Origin: Candidatus Omnitrophota bacterium
Lineage (GTDB): Bacteria; Hinthialibacterota; Hinthialibacteria; OLB16
Reading direction: 5' to 3'
NCBI GenBank assembly: GCA_020632575.1
Contig: JACKFH010000006.1
Location: 124,001-188,000 of the forward strand
Length of the DNA stretch: 64,000 nucleotides
The translations under genes were made by a program, and so were the position numbers. Shown piece by piece: positions 33,401 through 42,192 of this stretch; position 1 is the first letter of the stretch; each line of letters begins with the position of its first letter. Below the pieces are notes generated by a model. That model was not told where the DNA came from. It saw only the letters and a program-made list of their open reading frames with translations, and did no database searches.

Positions 33401-34987
33401 GTGGGCCTCATTTCGCCCCCGCCCCACCACGACATCTACTCCATCGAGGATTTGGCCCAGCTAATCCACGACCTGAAAAACGCGAACAAAAACGCCCGAG
33501 TCTGCGTCAAACTGGTTTCCGAGGTTGGCGTGGGGACTGTGGCGGCGGGAGTCTCGAAAGGACACGCCGACGTTGTCTTGATCAGCGGAGATTCTGGCGG
33601 CACCGGAGCCAGTCCGCAGACCTCGATTAAACACGCAGGCCTTCCATGGGAACTCGGCCTCGCGGAAACCCATCAGACGCTGGTCCTCAACGACCTGCGC
33701 AGCCGAATTGTTGTGGAAACCGACGGTCAACTGAAAACCGGAAGGGATGTCGCGGTGGCCATCCTGCTAGGAGCCGAGGAATTCGGTTTCGCCACCACCG
33801 CGTTGATCACCCTGGGATGCATCCTCATGCGGAAATGCCATCTCAATACGTGCCCTGTGGGCATCGCCACCCAGAACGAAGAATTGAGAAAGAAATTCAG
33901 CGGCGATCCCCAAGCGGTGATCAATTTTCTGACCTTCATCGCCGAGGACCTGCGCCAGATCATGGCCGATCTCGGGTTCCGAACGGTGAGCGAAATGGTG
34001 GGACATGTCGAGTGCCTGGAAACCTCGAAGGCCATCGACCACTGGAAGGCGCGCGGCCTCGACCTGAAGCCGCTTCTGACGAAACCGGATGTCGGTCCGG
34101 AGGTTGGAACCTACTGCCAGATTCCACAGGATCATGGTCTCGAACTCGCTCTCGATAACGAATTGATCGAACTGGCCGCTCCAACCCTCGAGCGGAAAGA
34201 GTCGGTCAAGATCGATATCCCGATCAAGAACATCAACCGAACGGTCGGCACGATGTTGTCGAGCGAGATCACTCGCCGCTATGGCCGTGACGCTCTGGAG
34301 GAGGACACGATCCACATCCATTTCCGTGGATCGGCCGGAAACAGTTTTGGGGCCTTCTCAGTCCAGGGGCTTCGCCTCGAGGTGGAAGGCGACGCCAACG
34401 ATTACTTTGGAAAGGGATGTTCGGGGTCTAAAATGATTGTGTACCCCGACCGCGAATCCGATTTCGTCCCAGAGGAAAACATCATCATCGGCAACGTCGC
34501 GTTCTACGGGGCCACCAGCGGCGAGGCCTATGTTCGAGGGATCGCCGGCGAACGGTTCTGCGTTCGGAATAGCGGCGTCCGGGCGGTGGTCGAAGGAGTC
34601 GGAGACCACGGTTGTGAGTACATGACCGGCGGTGTCGCGGTCATTCTCGGACACACCGGCCGAAACTTCGCGGCGGGTATGAGCGGAGGAATCGCTTATG
34701 TTTACGATCCGGACGGAACCTTTCCGATCCGATGCAACAAGGAAATGGTCGATCTCGAGGCCGTTGAAAACGAAACCGATATCGACCTTCTAAAGGGAAT
34801 GATCGAAAACCACCAGCACTACACGGGCAGCTCGGTCGCGGAGAAAATGCTTGCGAATTGGGACGATGTCCTGCCGAAATTCGTGAAAGTCATGCCGACC
34901 GACTATAAGCGCGCTCTCGAGGAACTCGAACGAGAGCGCATCGCTGAAACGGTTGGCGCGGGTGAAGAGGTGACGACGCATGGGTAA
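30419..34987 (+). CDS. gltB: Glutamate synthase large subunit
   Basis: Makes two glutamate from glutamine and 2-oxoglutarate. 1522 residues in the usual domain order: class II glutamine amidotransferase with catalytic Cys22 in EKDNCGVGFMA (a 21-residue propeptide is removed), central domain, FMN barrel (PPPHHDIYSIEDLAQLI; SGDSGGTGASPQTSIKHAG) with 3Fe-4S cysteines in GCILMRKCHLNTCPVG, and the C-terminal beta-helix (IHIHFRGSAGNSFGAF; GGVAVILG). Overlaps gltD by 8 bases, so the two are translationally coupled. Confidence 0.97.
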   Translation: MERQGYPQPTGLYHPANEKDNCGVGFMAHLKGVPSRNIVTGALEILVNLTHRGACGCDPLTGDGAGILIQTPHEFLKKHTAQFDFDLPDKGEYGTGLVFLPPEKSDREACRAEFQRIVQEEGQILLGWREVPTDNSHIGVTAKKVEPAISQIFIQKGNVPATDDLAFERKLFVIRKRIENWVRQSELKQRSYFCVPTLSSKTFVYKGQLLADQVQKYFLDLQDENLVSALAMVHQRYSTNTFPSWDLAQPFRYLSHNGEINTLRGNINWMEARQGLMESDLFGEDLKKIFPVIVPNASDSATLDNALEMLVLGGRDLAHAMMMLIPEPWDGHETMADDRRAFYEYHACLMEPWDGPASIPFTDGVRIGAVLDRNGLRPSRYTVTKDDLVIMGSESGVLEIDPANVRSKGRLQPGRMFFVDPELGRIVTDEELKQKFIDRHPYRKWIHENRVEIQHLPEPKGEVAGLDQKTLLERQQAWGYSLEDLRFLMAPMAKDGKEAIGSMGNDTPLAVLSDRAPLLYNYFKQLFAQVTNPPLDAIREKLVTSLETTVGSEGNLFAETPEQCRLLNLPQPVLTNRQMQQIKELDQPGLKSHTISILCDPSEGADGMDNRLKEIFTEADQAIEEGATLLILSDRGLGRNRMAIPALLATSGLHQHLVREEKRTQVGIVLESGEPRECHHYCVLAAYGACAVNPYLAFETLEQMILDGMLPGIDIEKASKNYIKAVGLGILKVMSKMGISTLQSYRGAQILEAIGLNKAFIDRYFTDTASRIEGIGLPEVFEETLKRHRYAFPEHDVKEYRPLISGGQYQWRRDGEYHMHNPLAIAKLQEAVKYNRRNVWNEFTDLANNYEKKLATLRGLLGFKKTREPIPLSEVEPIEAIFKRFKTGAMSFGSISKEAHETLAIAMNRIGGKSNTGEGGEDPVRFTPDPNGDLRRSAIKQVASGRFGVTNEYLVNADELQIKMAQGAKPGEGGQLPGHKVDKVIARVRYSTPGVGLISPPPHHDIYSIEDLAQLIHDLKNANKNARVCVKLVSEVGVGTVAAGVSKGHADVVLISGDSGGTGASPQTSIKHAGLPWELGLAETHQTLVLNDLRSRIVVETDGQLKTGRDVAVAILLGAEEFGFATTALITLGCILMRKCHLNTCPVGIATQNEELRKKFSGDPQAVINFLTFIAEDLRQIMADLGFRTVSEMVGHVECLETSKAIDHWKARGLDLKPLLTKPDVGPEVGTYCQIPQDHGLELALDNELIELAAPTLERKESVKIDIPIKNINRTVGTMLSSEITRRYGRDALEEDTIHIHFRGSAGNSFGAFSVQGLRLEVEGDANDYFGKGCSGSKMIVYPDRESDFVPEENIIIGNVAFYGATSGEAYVRGIAGERFCVRNSGVRAVVEGVGDHGCEYMTGGVAVILGHTGRNFAAGMSGGIAYVYDPDGTFPIRCNKEMVDLEAVENETDIDLLKGMIENHQHYTGSSVAEKMLANWDDVLPKFVKVMPTDYKRALEELERERIAETVGAGEEVTTHG

Positions 34988-36455
34988 GTTGACAGGTTTC
35001 ATGGAGTACGAGCGCGAGACCGCTACGTACCGTCCAGTCGAAGAACGAATCAGAGATTACAAGGAGATCCCGGTCCGGTTTCCCGATGAGAAACTGCAGA
35101 CTCAGGGCGCTCGCTGCATGGATTGCGGGGTTCCTTTCTGCCACACAGGATGTCCACTTGGAAACGTCATTCCCGATTGGAACGATCTAGTGTACCGAGG
35201 AAAGTGGAAGGAAGCGATTGACCGCCTCCATTTCACCAACAATTTCCCGGAATTCACTGGACGGATTTGTCCTGCCCCCTGCGAGAAGGCGTGTGTGTTG
35301 GGAATCATCGAACCCCCTGTCTCCATTAAACAAATCGAGGTCGGGATTGTCGAGCATGCGTTCGAGGAGGGCTGGATTGTCCCGCACCCTCCCGCCGAAA
35401 GGACTGGAAAGACTGTCGCTGTCATTGGCTCGGGTCCAGCCGGACTCGCCGCCGCCGATCAACTCAATAAAGCCGGCCACACGGTCACGGTTTTTGAACG
35501 ATCGGATCGAATTGGCGGACTTCTCATGTACGGGATCCCCCATTTCAAGCTCGACAAAGAGATTGTCAAACGCCGCCTCAACGTGATGGAGGCCGAGGGA
35601 GTTCAATTCAAACCGAGCACCTGGGTGGGAAAGAACTATCCCACCGAAAAACTCAAGGAATTCGACGCGGTCGTGATCGCTGTGGGCGCCACAAAGGGGC
35701 GCGAACTCCCAATCCCCGGTCGCGATCTGGATGGCATCCATCTCGCTATGGATTTCCTTCCGCAACAAAACAAGCGGTTGGAAGGGGATGACATCCCGGA
35801 GGAAATCAGCATCACTGCCAAAGGCAAACATGTCATCGTCATCGGAGGCGGCGACACCGGCTCCGACTGCATCGGCACCTCGATTCGGCAGGGCGCTTTG
35901 TCGGTGAAGAATATCGAACTCTTCCCGAAACCCCCCGAAGAGCGGACCGAAAACATGCCATGGCCCTACTATCCTTTCACATACCGAACCGAGTCCTCGC
36001 ATGAGGAAGGGGTCGAACGAAATTGGTCCCTCCTCACCAAGGAATTCGTCGGTAAAGACGGCAAGGTTGAAAAGATGCGCGGCGTCCGGCTCGACTGGGA
36101 AAAAGGCGAAAACGGCCAGATGAAGATGATCGAGGCGGTCGGCTCCGAATTCGAGTGGCCAGCCGACCTGGTTCTTCTCGCCCTCGGATTTGTGGGACCG
36201 GAAAAAGATGGAATGATCGAGGAACTGGGAGTCGAATTGGACGAGCGAGGCAACATCCAAGCCGATGACGATTACCGAACCTCGGTCGATGGGGTCTTCG
36301 CTTGCGGCGACTCGCGACGAGGTCAGTCGCTCGTGGTCTGGGCGATCGCCGAGGGCCGAGAGGCCGCCCGGGCGGTGGATGAATACCTTGTCGGCGAAAC
36401 AGTCCTCCCAAGTCTGGATACCCGGCATCTCTCTCTGCCGGCGCGTCGAGGTTGA
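34980..36455 (+). CDS. gltD: Glutamate synthase small subunit
   Basis: NADPH-oxidising partner of GltB, 491 residues. N-terminal 4Fe-4S cysteines lie in ARCMDCGVPFCHTGCPLGN and RICPAPCEKACVLG; the FAD motif is VAVIGSGPAGLAAADQL and the NADPH motif VIVIGGGDTGSDCIGTS. VDGVFACGDSRRGQSLVVWA closes the flavin site. The start lies inside the last codons of gltB. A FIST-domain gene follows after 13 bases. Confidence 0.97.
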   Translation: MGKLTGFMEYERETATYRPVEERIRDYKEIPVRFPDEKLQTQGARCMDCGVPFCHTGCPLGNVIPDWNDLVYRGKWKEAIDRLHFTNNFPEFTGRICPAPCEKACVLGIIEPPVSIKQIEVGIVEHAFEEGWIVPHPPAERTGKTVAVIGSGPAGLAAADQLNKAGHTVTVFERSDRIGGLLMYGIPHFKLDKEIVKRRLNVMEAEGVQFKPSTWVGKNYPTEKLKEFDAVVIAVGATKGRELPIPGRDLDGIHLAMDFLPQQNKRLEGDDIPEEISITAKGKHVIVIGGGDTGSDCIGTSIRQGALSVKNIELFPKPPEERTENMPWPYYPFTYRTESSHEEGVERNWSLLTKEFVGKDGKVEKMRGVRLDWEKGENGQMKMIEAVGSEFEWPADLVLLALGFVGPEKDGMIEELGVELDERGNIQADDDYRTSVDGVFACGDSRRGQSLVVWAIAEGREAARAVDEYLVGETVLPSLDTRHLSLPARRG

Positions 36456-36468
36456 GAACAACGATTTG

Positions 36469-37665
36469 ATGTCCTTTCAGTTCGCCTCGGGTGTTTCCAA
36501 TTCAATGGGCGTGGAAGATGCGCTGGATAGTGTCTTCTTCCAGATCCGTGAAGGATTCAGCTCGGAAAAAGCCGATCTAGCGATTCTGTTCACCACAGGC
36601 CATTTCGCCGATTCCTGCGTGGATATCAGCCGACGGATCAATGAAACTTTTTCTCCGACCTGCATGGTTGGCTGCACCGCCGGCGGAGTCATCGGGTCGG
36701 ACCAGGAATACGAGGACCAAGCGGCGTTGGCTCTTCTGGTCGGGAATCTGCCGGAGTGCCAACTCAATTCCTTTCATTTGACCCATCAGAATGTTTCGGG
36801 AATCGGCGACGCAGCAATCGCGGCGGAAATTCTCGGAGCTCGTCCAGATGAAGACCCCTCGTTCGTGTTGCTTCCCGATCCCTTTTCGATCCAAACCGGC
36901 GACCTGCTATCCAAATTGGATTCGGTCTACCCCGGCGCGCCCAAATTGGGGGGTCTCGCCAGCGCGGGATTTCAACCCGGGTCGAATCGACTCTATCTGA
37001 ATGAAGACACCCACATGGAGGGCCTCGTCGGGTTCTCCCTCACCGGTCCTCTGGAAATCCTCCCGGTGGTCTCGCAGGGTTGTCGCCCAATCGGTCGCCC
37101 GCTGATGGTCACCGATGCCGAAAGAAACGTCATCAAGACTCTCGGGAATCGCTCCGCCTTTGAGGTCCTTCAGGAGATTGTTTCGGAACTTTCCGAGGAG
37201 GACCAACGATTGGCCTCGACCGCGCTATTGACCGGCGTGGTGATCGATGAGTATAAAACGGACTTTGACCAGGGCGATTTTCTAATTCGGAATTTGATTG
37301 GGGGAGACCCCGAAAGAGGGTATCTGGTGATCAACGATCACATCTCGCTCGGACAAACCATGCAGTTCCAGGTCCGCGACGCAAATACCGCCGAGGAAGA
37401 GCTCTCCATACTGCTTAACCATCATTTGGCGAGGCTTGGAATCAAGAAACCTGTGGCCGCGGCGGTCTTCAATTGCAATGGACGCGGCCTGAAACTTTTT
37501 CCCGAGCGAAATCACGACATCGATATGATCCAAACCGCCACTGGTGGCATCCCATCCGCCGGTTTCTTCTGCGCCGGAGAAATTGGACCGGTGGGAGGAC
37601 AAACTTTTATCCATGGTTTCACCAGCAGCATCGGCCTGTTTGTCCCGAAACAGGATGTCGAGTAA
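36469..37665 (+). CDS. FIST-domain sensor protein
   Basis: 398 residues with FIST N and C domains, a ligand-sensing module thought to bind small molecules such as amino acids: SFQFASGVSNSMGVEDALDS, MVGCTAGGVIG, PKLGGLASAGFQPGSNRLYL, VSQGCRPIGRPLMVTDAERN and, in the C domain, ATGGIPSAGFFCAGEIGPVGG. No output domain is fused, so it may act as a free-standing sensor. The start is chosen because homology begins at once at MSFQ and it lies 13 bases after gltD. Its place between glutamate synthase and glycine-cleavage genes hints at amino-acid sensing (inference). Confidence 0.85.
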   Translation: MSFQFASGVSNSMGVEDALDSVFFQIREGFSSEKADLAILFTTGHFADSCVDISRRINETFSPTCMVGCTAGGVIGSDQEYEDQAALALLVGNLPECQLNSFHLTHQNVSGIGDAAIAAEILGARPDEDPSFVLLPDPFSIQTGDLLSKLDSVYPGAPKLGGLASAGFQPGSNRLYLNEDTHMEGLVGFSLTGPLEILPVVSQGCRPIGRPLMVTDAERNVIKTLGNRSAFEVLQEIVSELSEEDQRLASTALLTGVVIDEYKTDFDQGDFLIRNLIGGDPERGYLVINDHISLGQTMQFQVRDANTAEEELSILLNHHLARLGIKKPVAAAVFNCNGRGLKLFPERNHDIDMIQTATGGIPSAGFFCAGEIGPVGGQTFIHGFTSSIGLFVPKQDVE

Positions 37666-37785
37666 GATTCCAGTTAACCAAACGGTTGTTGATGCGTTTG
37701 CCATTCGCTTCCTCCACACGACCAATGCTCTAGGGCGGCCGGATTTGAATCGGCTGGCAAGCGTGCGAGAAAAGGAGATTCATCA

Positions 37786-38859
37786 TTGAGTGACAAAAAC
37801 CCACGGACCCCGCTGGCCCCGCTTCAGGAAGAACTAGGAGCGCGTTTTGTCGATTTCGGCGGGTGGGACCTGCCTGTTCTGTACACCTCCATCGTTGACG
37901 AATCAGACGCAGTCCGAAACAAGTGCGGCATCTTCGATGTCTCCCACATGGGACGTTTCTTCTTGAGCGGCCTCAGTGTGGTCGAGGACCTGGATCGAAT
38001 TCTCTCGAGGGACATGACCACGCTCGAGCCAGGAAAACAGCGGTACTCCCTTCTCCTCAATGAGGATGGGGGCGTCCTGGACGATCTCATGGCGGCGCGA
38101 ATCGCCGACCAGGAGTTTCTGCTGGTGGTCAACGCCGGTAATCTCGAATCCGATCGGGAATGGATCGAAAGCCATCTGTCGGATGGGACCGATCTGATCG
38201 ACCGTTCCAAAGCAACTGTCATGATCGCGGTCCAAGGGCCCGAGGCCGAACGAATTCTGACGGAAGTGACTGGCGACGATCACTCCGAGTCGAAGTTTAT
38301 GGATGTGGTCGGAGGCGTGTACCAAGGGGTTCCATACCTTGCCATCCGTGGAGGTTACACCGGCGAGGACGGTTTCGAGGTCATTCTCCCCAATGGCGAG
38401 GGGCTTATGTTGTGGAAGGAACTGATCCAGGCGGGAGCGGTCCCTTGCGGTCTGGGAGCGCGTGATTTGTTGCGTCTCGAGGTGGCTTATCCTCTCCACG
38501 GCCACGAAATCACCAAGGAGATTCGCCCGCACGAAGCGAACCTCCGTTGGGCGCTTTCGAAAAAGGGCGATTTCATTGGCCGTTCCGCCATCGAATCGAA
38601 CGAACCTCGGTACAATCTCATCGGTTTCGCCATGGAAAAGAAGGCAATCCCCCGAGAGGGATATCCCGTGGTGGTGGATGGCGAGGAAGTTGGAGTGGTG
38701 ACAAGCGGAGGCCTCTCCAGTCGGATGCCCAATGGGTTCGGGCTGGCAAGGGTCCGGAAAGATTCTGTCGAGGAATCACTTGAAATTGTCATCCGGGGAA
38801 AGAACAATCCCGCCAAGAAGGTGAAAACCCCCTTCATTCAGGATCGAGTGAAGCGGTGA
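37786..38859 (+). CDS. gcvT: Aminomethyltransferase, glycine cleavage T protein
   Basis: T protein: releases ammonia from the aminomethyl-lipoyl H protein and makes methylene-tetrahydrofolate. 357 residues with FVDFGGWDLPVLYTS, FDVSHMGRFFLSG, VQGPEAERIL, RGGYTGEDGFEV, GARDLLRLE and YPLHGHEITKEIRPHEANL. The start is TTG (37786-37788) with AAGGAG at 37772-37777 at proper spacing; the 120-base gap to the FIST gene leaves room for a separate promoter. gcvH follows 25 bases on. Confidence 0.93.
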   Translation: MSDKNPRTPLAPLQEELGARFVDFGGWDLPVLYTSIVDESDAVRNKCGIFDVSHMGRFFLSGLSVVEDLDRILSRDMTTLEPGKQRYSLLLNEDGGVLDDLMAARIADQEFLLVVNAGNLESDREWIESHLSDGTDLIDRSKATVMIAVQGPEAERILTEVTGDDHSESKFMDVVGGVYQGVPYLAIRGGYTGEDGFEVILPNGEGLMLWKELIQAGAVPCGLGARDLLRLEVAYPLHGHEITKEIRPHEANLRWALSKKGDFIGRSAIESNEPRYNLIGFAMEKKAIPREGYPVVVDGEEVGVVTSGGLSSRMPNGFGLARVRKDSVEESLEIVIRGKNNPAKKVKTPFIQDRVKR

Positions 38860-38884
38860 ATCATGAAAAACTGAGGGGAAGAAA

Positions 38885-39268
38885 ATGAATATTCCAGAGA
38901 ATCTTAAATATACCGAATCCCACGAGTGGGTGCTGACATCCGACGGTGAGTTTGTGGTGGGCATCAGCGATTTCGCTCAGCACGAGTTGACCGACATCGT
39001 TTTTGTCGACCTCCCCGAGGTGGGTTCCGAGTTCTCCGCCAAGGACGCCTGCTGCGTGGTCGAGTCCACGAAGATCGCGGCCGATATTTACGCCCCGGTC
39101 TCCGGGAAGATCACCGCGGTCAATGAGGAACTCAACGACCATCCCGAGTGGGTCAATGAATCCCCCTACGATAAGGGATGGCTCTTCAAAATCGAGCCAT
39201 CGGATGAATCGGATCTCGATTCCCTGATGAACAGCGCGGAATACCAAAGCCATCTCGACAGCGAGTGA
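38885..39268 (+). CDS. gcvH: Glycine cleavage system H protein
   Basis: Lipoyl carrier of the glycine cleavage system, 127 residues. NLKYTESHEWV opens the fold; the lipoylated Lys63 lies in CVVESTKIAADIYAPVSG. The C-terminus (NESPYDKGWLFKIEPSD) is typical. GGGGAAGAAA precedes the ATG. gcvP and the lipoylation genes are not in the window, so the P protein must be elsewhere. Confidence 0.95.
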   Translation: MNIPENLKYTESHEWVLTSDGEFVVGISDFAQHELTDIVFVDLPEVGSEFSAKDACCVVESTKIAADIYAPVSGKITAVNEELNDHPEWVNESPYDKGWLFKIEPSDESDLDSLMNSAEYQSHLDSE

Positions 39269-39290
39269 TCTAAGGGAGCCATCCCTCACG

Positions 39291-41027
39291 ATGCCCCAGC
39301 CTTGGTCAAGAAGAAACTTTCTGCAGTCTGGGATCGGGACCGCCGCCATGACAAGCATGGCTGGGATCGCAGCGAGTGAGACTGAGGACCACCAAATCGG
39401 CGAGGCTAGTTCACAACATGAACTCCAAACCTCCATCGCGGTGATCGGCGGAGGTCTGGGCGGTTGCGCCGCGGCTTTGGCTGCCCTTAAGGCAGGGCTG
39501 AATGTGGTTCTCACCGAGGAAACCGACTGGCTGGGGGGACAAGTCACCTCTCAAGCCGTCCCACCTGATGAACACCCTTGGATCGAATCGATCGCGAACC
39601 CATCCTATGCCGAGTTCCGAAAGCGAATACGGGATTACTACAAGCGGAACTATCCGCTCACCCATGAGGCTCTAACCGATCCTTTCCTCAATCCAGGCCG
39701 AGGCAATGTCTCCAAGGTCTGCTGCGAGCCGCGTGCGGCCCTCGCGGCGCTCGAGGAAATGCTCGCTCCTTACCGAGCCAACGGTCAGTTGCGGGTGCTC
39801 CTCGAACATGTCCCGGTCGGGGCTCAGACTGAAGGGGATGAAATTCGCGCGGTGCGTCTCGAGGACCGAGCGAATGGCGGCGAGAAAATCATCCACGCCC
39901 CCTACTTCCTCGACGCCACCGAACTTGGCGATCTTCTCGACCTCGCCAAGGTCGAGCATGTCACAGGCGCCGAGTCCCAAGGCCAGACCGGTGAAAAGCA
40001 CGCTCCGGAAAAGGCGGCCCCCGACAATATGCAGGCGATCACCTGGTGTTTCCCTGTCGAGTATCGCCACGGCGAGGATCACACCATCGATCGACCGGAT
40101 CGGTATGATTTTTGGCGGAACTATGTCCCGCCACTTTCTCCACCGTGGCCTGGCCCTCTTCTCTCAAAGTCGTACACACACCCCATCACTCTTGAACCCA
40201 TCTCTCGGCCTATCGACCCAATCCGCGAGGGAAAGAACGAAGTCAGCGGATTCTGGAGATATCGGAGGATCCGTTACGCGGGATATTACGAACCGAGTTT
40301 CCCAGGCCATGACATTTCACTGATCAACTGGCCGATGAACGATTATGTGGAGGGCAATCTGTTCAACATCTCCCCCGAGGAGAAAGAGCGACACACAAGG
40401 GATGCCAAACAGCTCAGCCTATCCCTTCTCTACTGGCTTCAGACCGAGGCGCCACATGACGACGAGAAGGGCCAGGGTTGGCCGGGACTGCGGCTCTGTC
40501 CCGAAATCACGGGAACGGAAGATGGCCTCGCCAAGGCGCCGTATATTCGGGAATCCCGTCGCTTGGTCTCCAAATTCACCATCACCGAAGCGCATGTCGG
40601 GACCGAGATGAGGATGGAGATCACCGGCTTGCCGAAGGAGGAGGTCAAAGCCCTGCCATTCGGTTACTCGGTGGGGATTGGGAGTTACCGGATCGATCTC
40701 CATCCGAGCACGGGCGGGGACAACTACATCGACATCAGTTCCCTCCCCTTTCAGATCCACCTGGGTTCTCTCATTCCGGTGCGGGTCACCAACCTCCTGG
40801 CCGCCTGCAAGAATATCGGAACCACACACATCACCAATGGGTGCTACCGCCTCCATCCCGTCGAGTGGAACGTGGGCGAGGCTGCGGGTTATCTCGCCGC
40901 TTGGTGCTTAAAGAACGGAAAGAACCCCCATCAGGTTTATCACACCGAGGAGCTCCGAGAGGATTATCAAATACGGTTGAAGGACGAAAACATTCCGCTC
41001 TCTTGGCCCGAATTCCGGCCGCGCTGA
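39291..41027 (+). CDS. Tat-exported FAD-dependent oxidoreductase
   Basis: 578 residues. A twin-arginine signal (SRRNFLQSGIGTAAM) sends the folded flavoprotein across the membrane. FAD binding: IAVIGGGLGGCAAALAALKA, then TEETDWLGGQ; the C-terminal LLAACKNIGTTHITNGCYRL with VGEAAGYLAAWCL completes the site. It belongs to the PF12831 group sometimes labelled xanthan lyase-like. It follows gcvH by 22 bases, so may be cotranscribed, though a glycine-cleavage role is unlikely. Convergent with the GH99-like gene (3-base gap). Substrate unknown. Confidence 0.85.
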   Translation: MPQPWSRRNFLQSGIGTAAMTSMAGIAASETEDHQIGEASSQHELQTSIAVIGGGLGGCAAALAALKAGLNVVLTEETDWLGGQVTSQAVPPDEHPWIESIANPSYAEFRKRIRDYYKRNYPLTHEALTDPFLNPGRGNVSKVCCEPRAALAALEEMLAPYRANGQLRVLLEHVPVGAQTEGDEIRAVRLEDRANGGEKIIHAPYFLDATELGDLLDLAKVEHVTGAESQGQTGEKHAPEKAAPDNMQAITWCFPVEYRHGEDHTIDRPDRYDFWRNYVPPLSPPWPGPLLSKSYTHPITLEPISRPIDPIREGKNEVSGFWRYRRIRYAGYYEPSFPGHDISLINWPMNDYVEGNLFNISPEEKERHTRDAKQLSLSLLYWLQTEAPHDDEKGQGWPGLRLCPEITGTEDGLAKAPYIRESRRLVSKFTITEAHVGTEMRMEITGLPKEEVKALPFGYSVGIGSYRIDLHPSTGGDNYIDISSLPFQIHLGSLIPVRVTNLLAACKNIGTTHITNGCYRLHPVEWNVGEAAGYLAAWCLKNGKNPHQVYHTEELREDYQIRLKDENIPLSWPEFRPR

Positions 41028-41030
41028 CTT

Positions 41031-42155
41031 TCATTGCTCCTCTGCTTGGACGGCTTCAAATTCCTTCACCCACTTGTGGCTGAGGTCCAAATAGCCGTCC
41101 GGCTTAAGCGGGAGGTAATCCCTATACTGGCGTTCGCCATACTTCGCCGGAACCGCCGGTTCGATCTGAGTCCCCTCATGCCACTCATTGAACGAGGTGA
41201 CCGAAATGAAATCGGGTCGCGCTTCGATCGCCGACTCGAACATCGTCGAGTAATAGTCGCCCCCTTCTCGCTCACGGTAGTTCTTTTTGTTCCAGGGCCG
41301 AATCGGCAAATCGTCATAGCCCGGTCCAACACTGGGGATGAACAGTTTGCCGAGCGAACGGGTCCAATCGCGAACCTCTTTCCAGTTCTCCGGGGTCGAT
41401 CCCTCGGTGAAACCCTTGGTGGCGAAATAAGTGTAGACCCCATCGAATCCGCCCTCGGTTAAAAGCCGCTTGTCCTTTTGGTTCACATAGAGCGCGATCA
41501 TGATCGCGTCGTGTTCGGTTCCCCGGATGGTGTTGGGGGAATCGGAACGTAGGATGGAACCCCATTCCTCGGTCGGGATGAGGTAGGAGTCATACACATA
41601 GAACATGGGAAGATGATCACGGTCCGCGTCGCGGTATAAGGCGGGGGAACCCTTGAACTTGTCGATCAAGTATCCCAGGTTTTCCTTGACCGATTCGGCG
41701 CTTCGTCCGGGATAGGGTTCGATGTGAAAATTGACTTTCATTCCCTTCTTTGCGGCCTCGGCAAAGAGCAGTTCAAGAGCCCGATCGTCCGCGTTCCCAG
41801 GACCCCACCACGAGAAATTGACCACTCCAATCCCCGCTTTGGCGATCATTTCGAGATGCGCTTTCAGCGTGTCCGGGTCCTGAGAACTATAAAGACCGAG
41901 TTGGGGGTAGAAGGGAGATCCGATATCTTCCGGCGGTTTGTGGTTGCCGGGCGGGGGTCCCGATTTGGAGGTCACCGCATGATCCCAATGGGACCAATGC
42001 CCATTAGTCTCGGGATTCCCATACCACCCGTAGTAATGGACGTGAACCCTCTGAGAAAGTCCTTCGGTTTCAGCTGGTGAAGAGGAGCAAAGAATCGTCA
42101 CAAGAGAAATCAAAGCAAAGAATTGCCCAGTCCGCACAATCAAACCCCTCCGCAT
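41031..42155 (-). CDS. Secreted GH99-like glycoside hydrolase
   Basis: 374 residues with a signal peptide (TGQFFALISLVTILCSSS). The barrel matches the GH71/GH99 group: VHVHYYGWYGNPETNGHWSH, GIGVVNFSWWGPG, KVNFHIEPYPGR, MFYVYDSYLIP and, near the C-terminus, SVTSFNEWHEGTQIEPAVPA holding the conserved acidic pair. GH99 enzymes are endo-acting on alpha-mannans; the same fold in related bacteria may act on other glycans. Transcribed downstream of the membrane-HhH gene after a 37-base gap. Confidence 0.85.
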   Translation of the reverse strand: MRRGLIVRTGQFFALISLVTILCSSSPAETEGLSQRVHVHYYGWYGNPETNGHWSHWDHAVTSKSGPPPGNHKPPEDIGSPFYPQLGLYSSQDPDTLKAHLEMIAKAGIGVVNFSWWGPGNADDRALELLFAEAAKKGMKVNFHIEPYPGRSAESVKENLGYLIDKFKGSPALYRDADRDHLPMFYVYDSYLIPTEEWGSILRSDSPNTIRGTEHDAIMIALYVNQKDKRLLTEGGFDGVYTYFATKGFTEGSTPENWKEVRDWTRSLGKLFIPSVGPGYDDLPIRPWNKKNYREREGGDYYSTMFESAIEARPDFISVTSFNEWHEGTQIEPAVPAKYGERQYRDYLPLKPDGYLDLSHKWVKEFEAVQAEEQ

Positions 42156-42192
42156 TCGTTAGTTTCACGGGGAAGACGACGACAAAGGAACC

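Noticed and set aside
35187..36461. 424-codon antisense frame across gltD
   Set aside because: gltD is unmistakable on the plus strand; the reverse frame is a shadow of GC-rich third positions.
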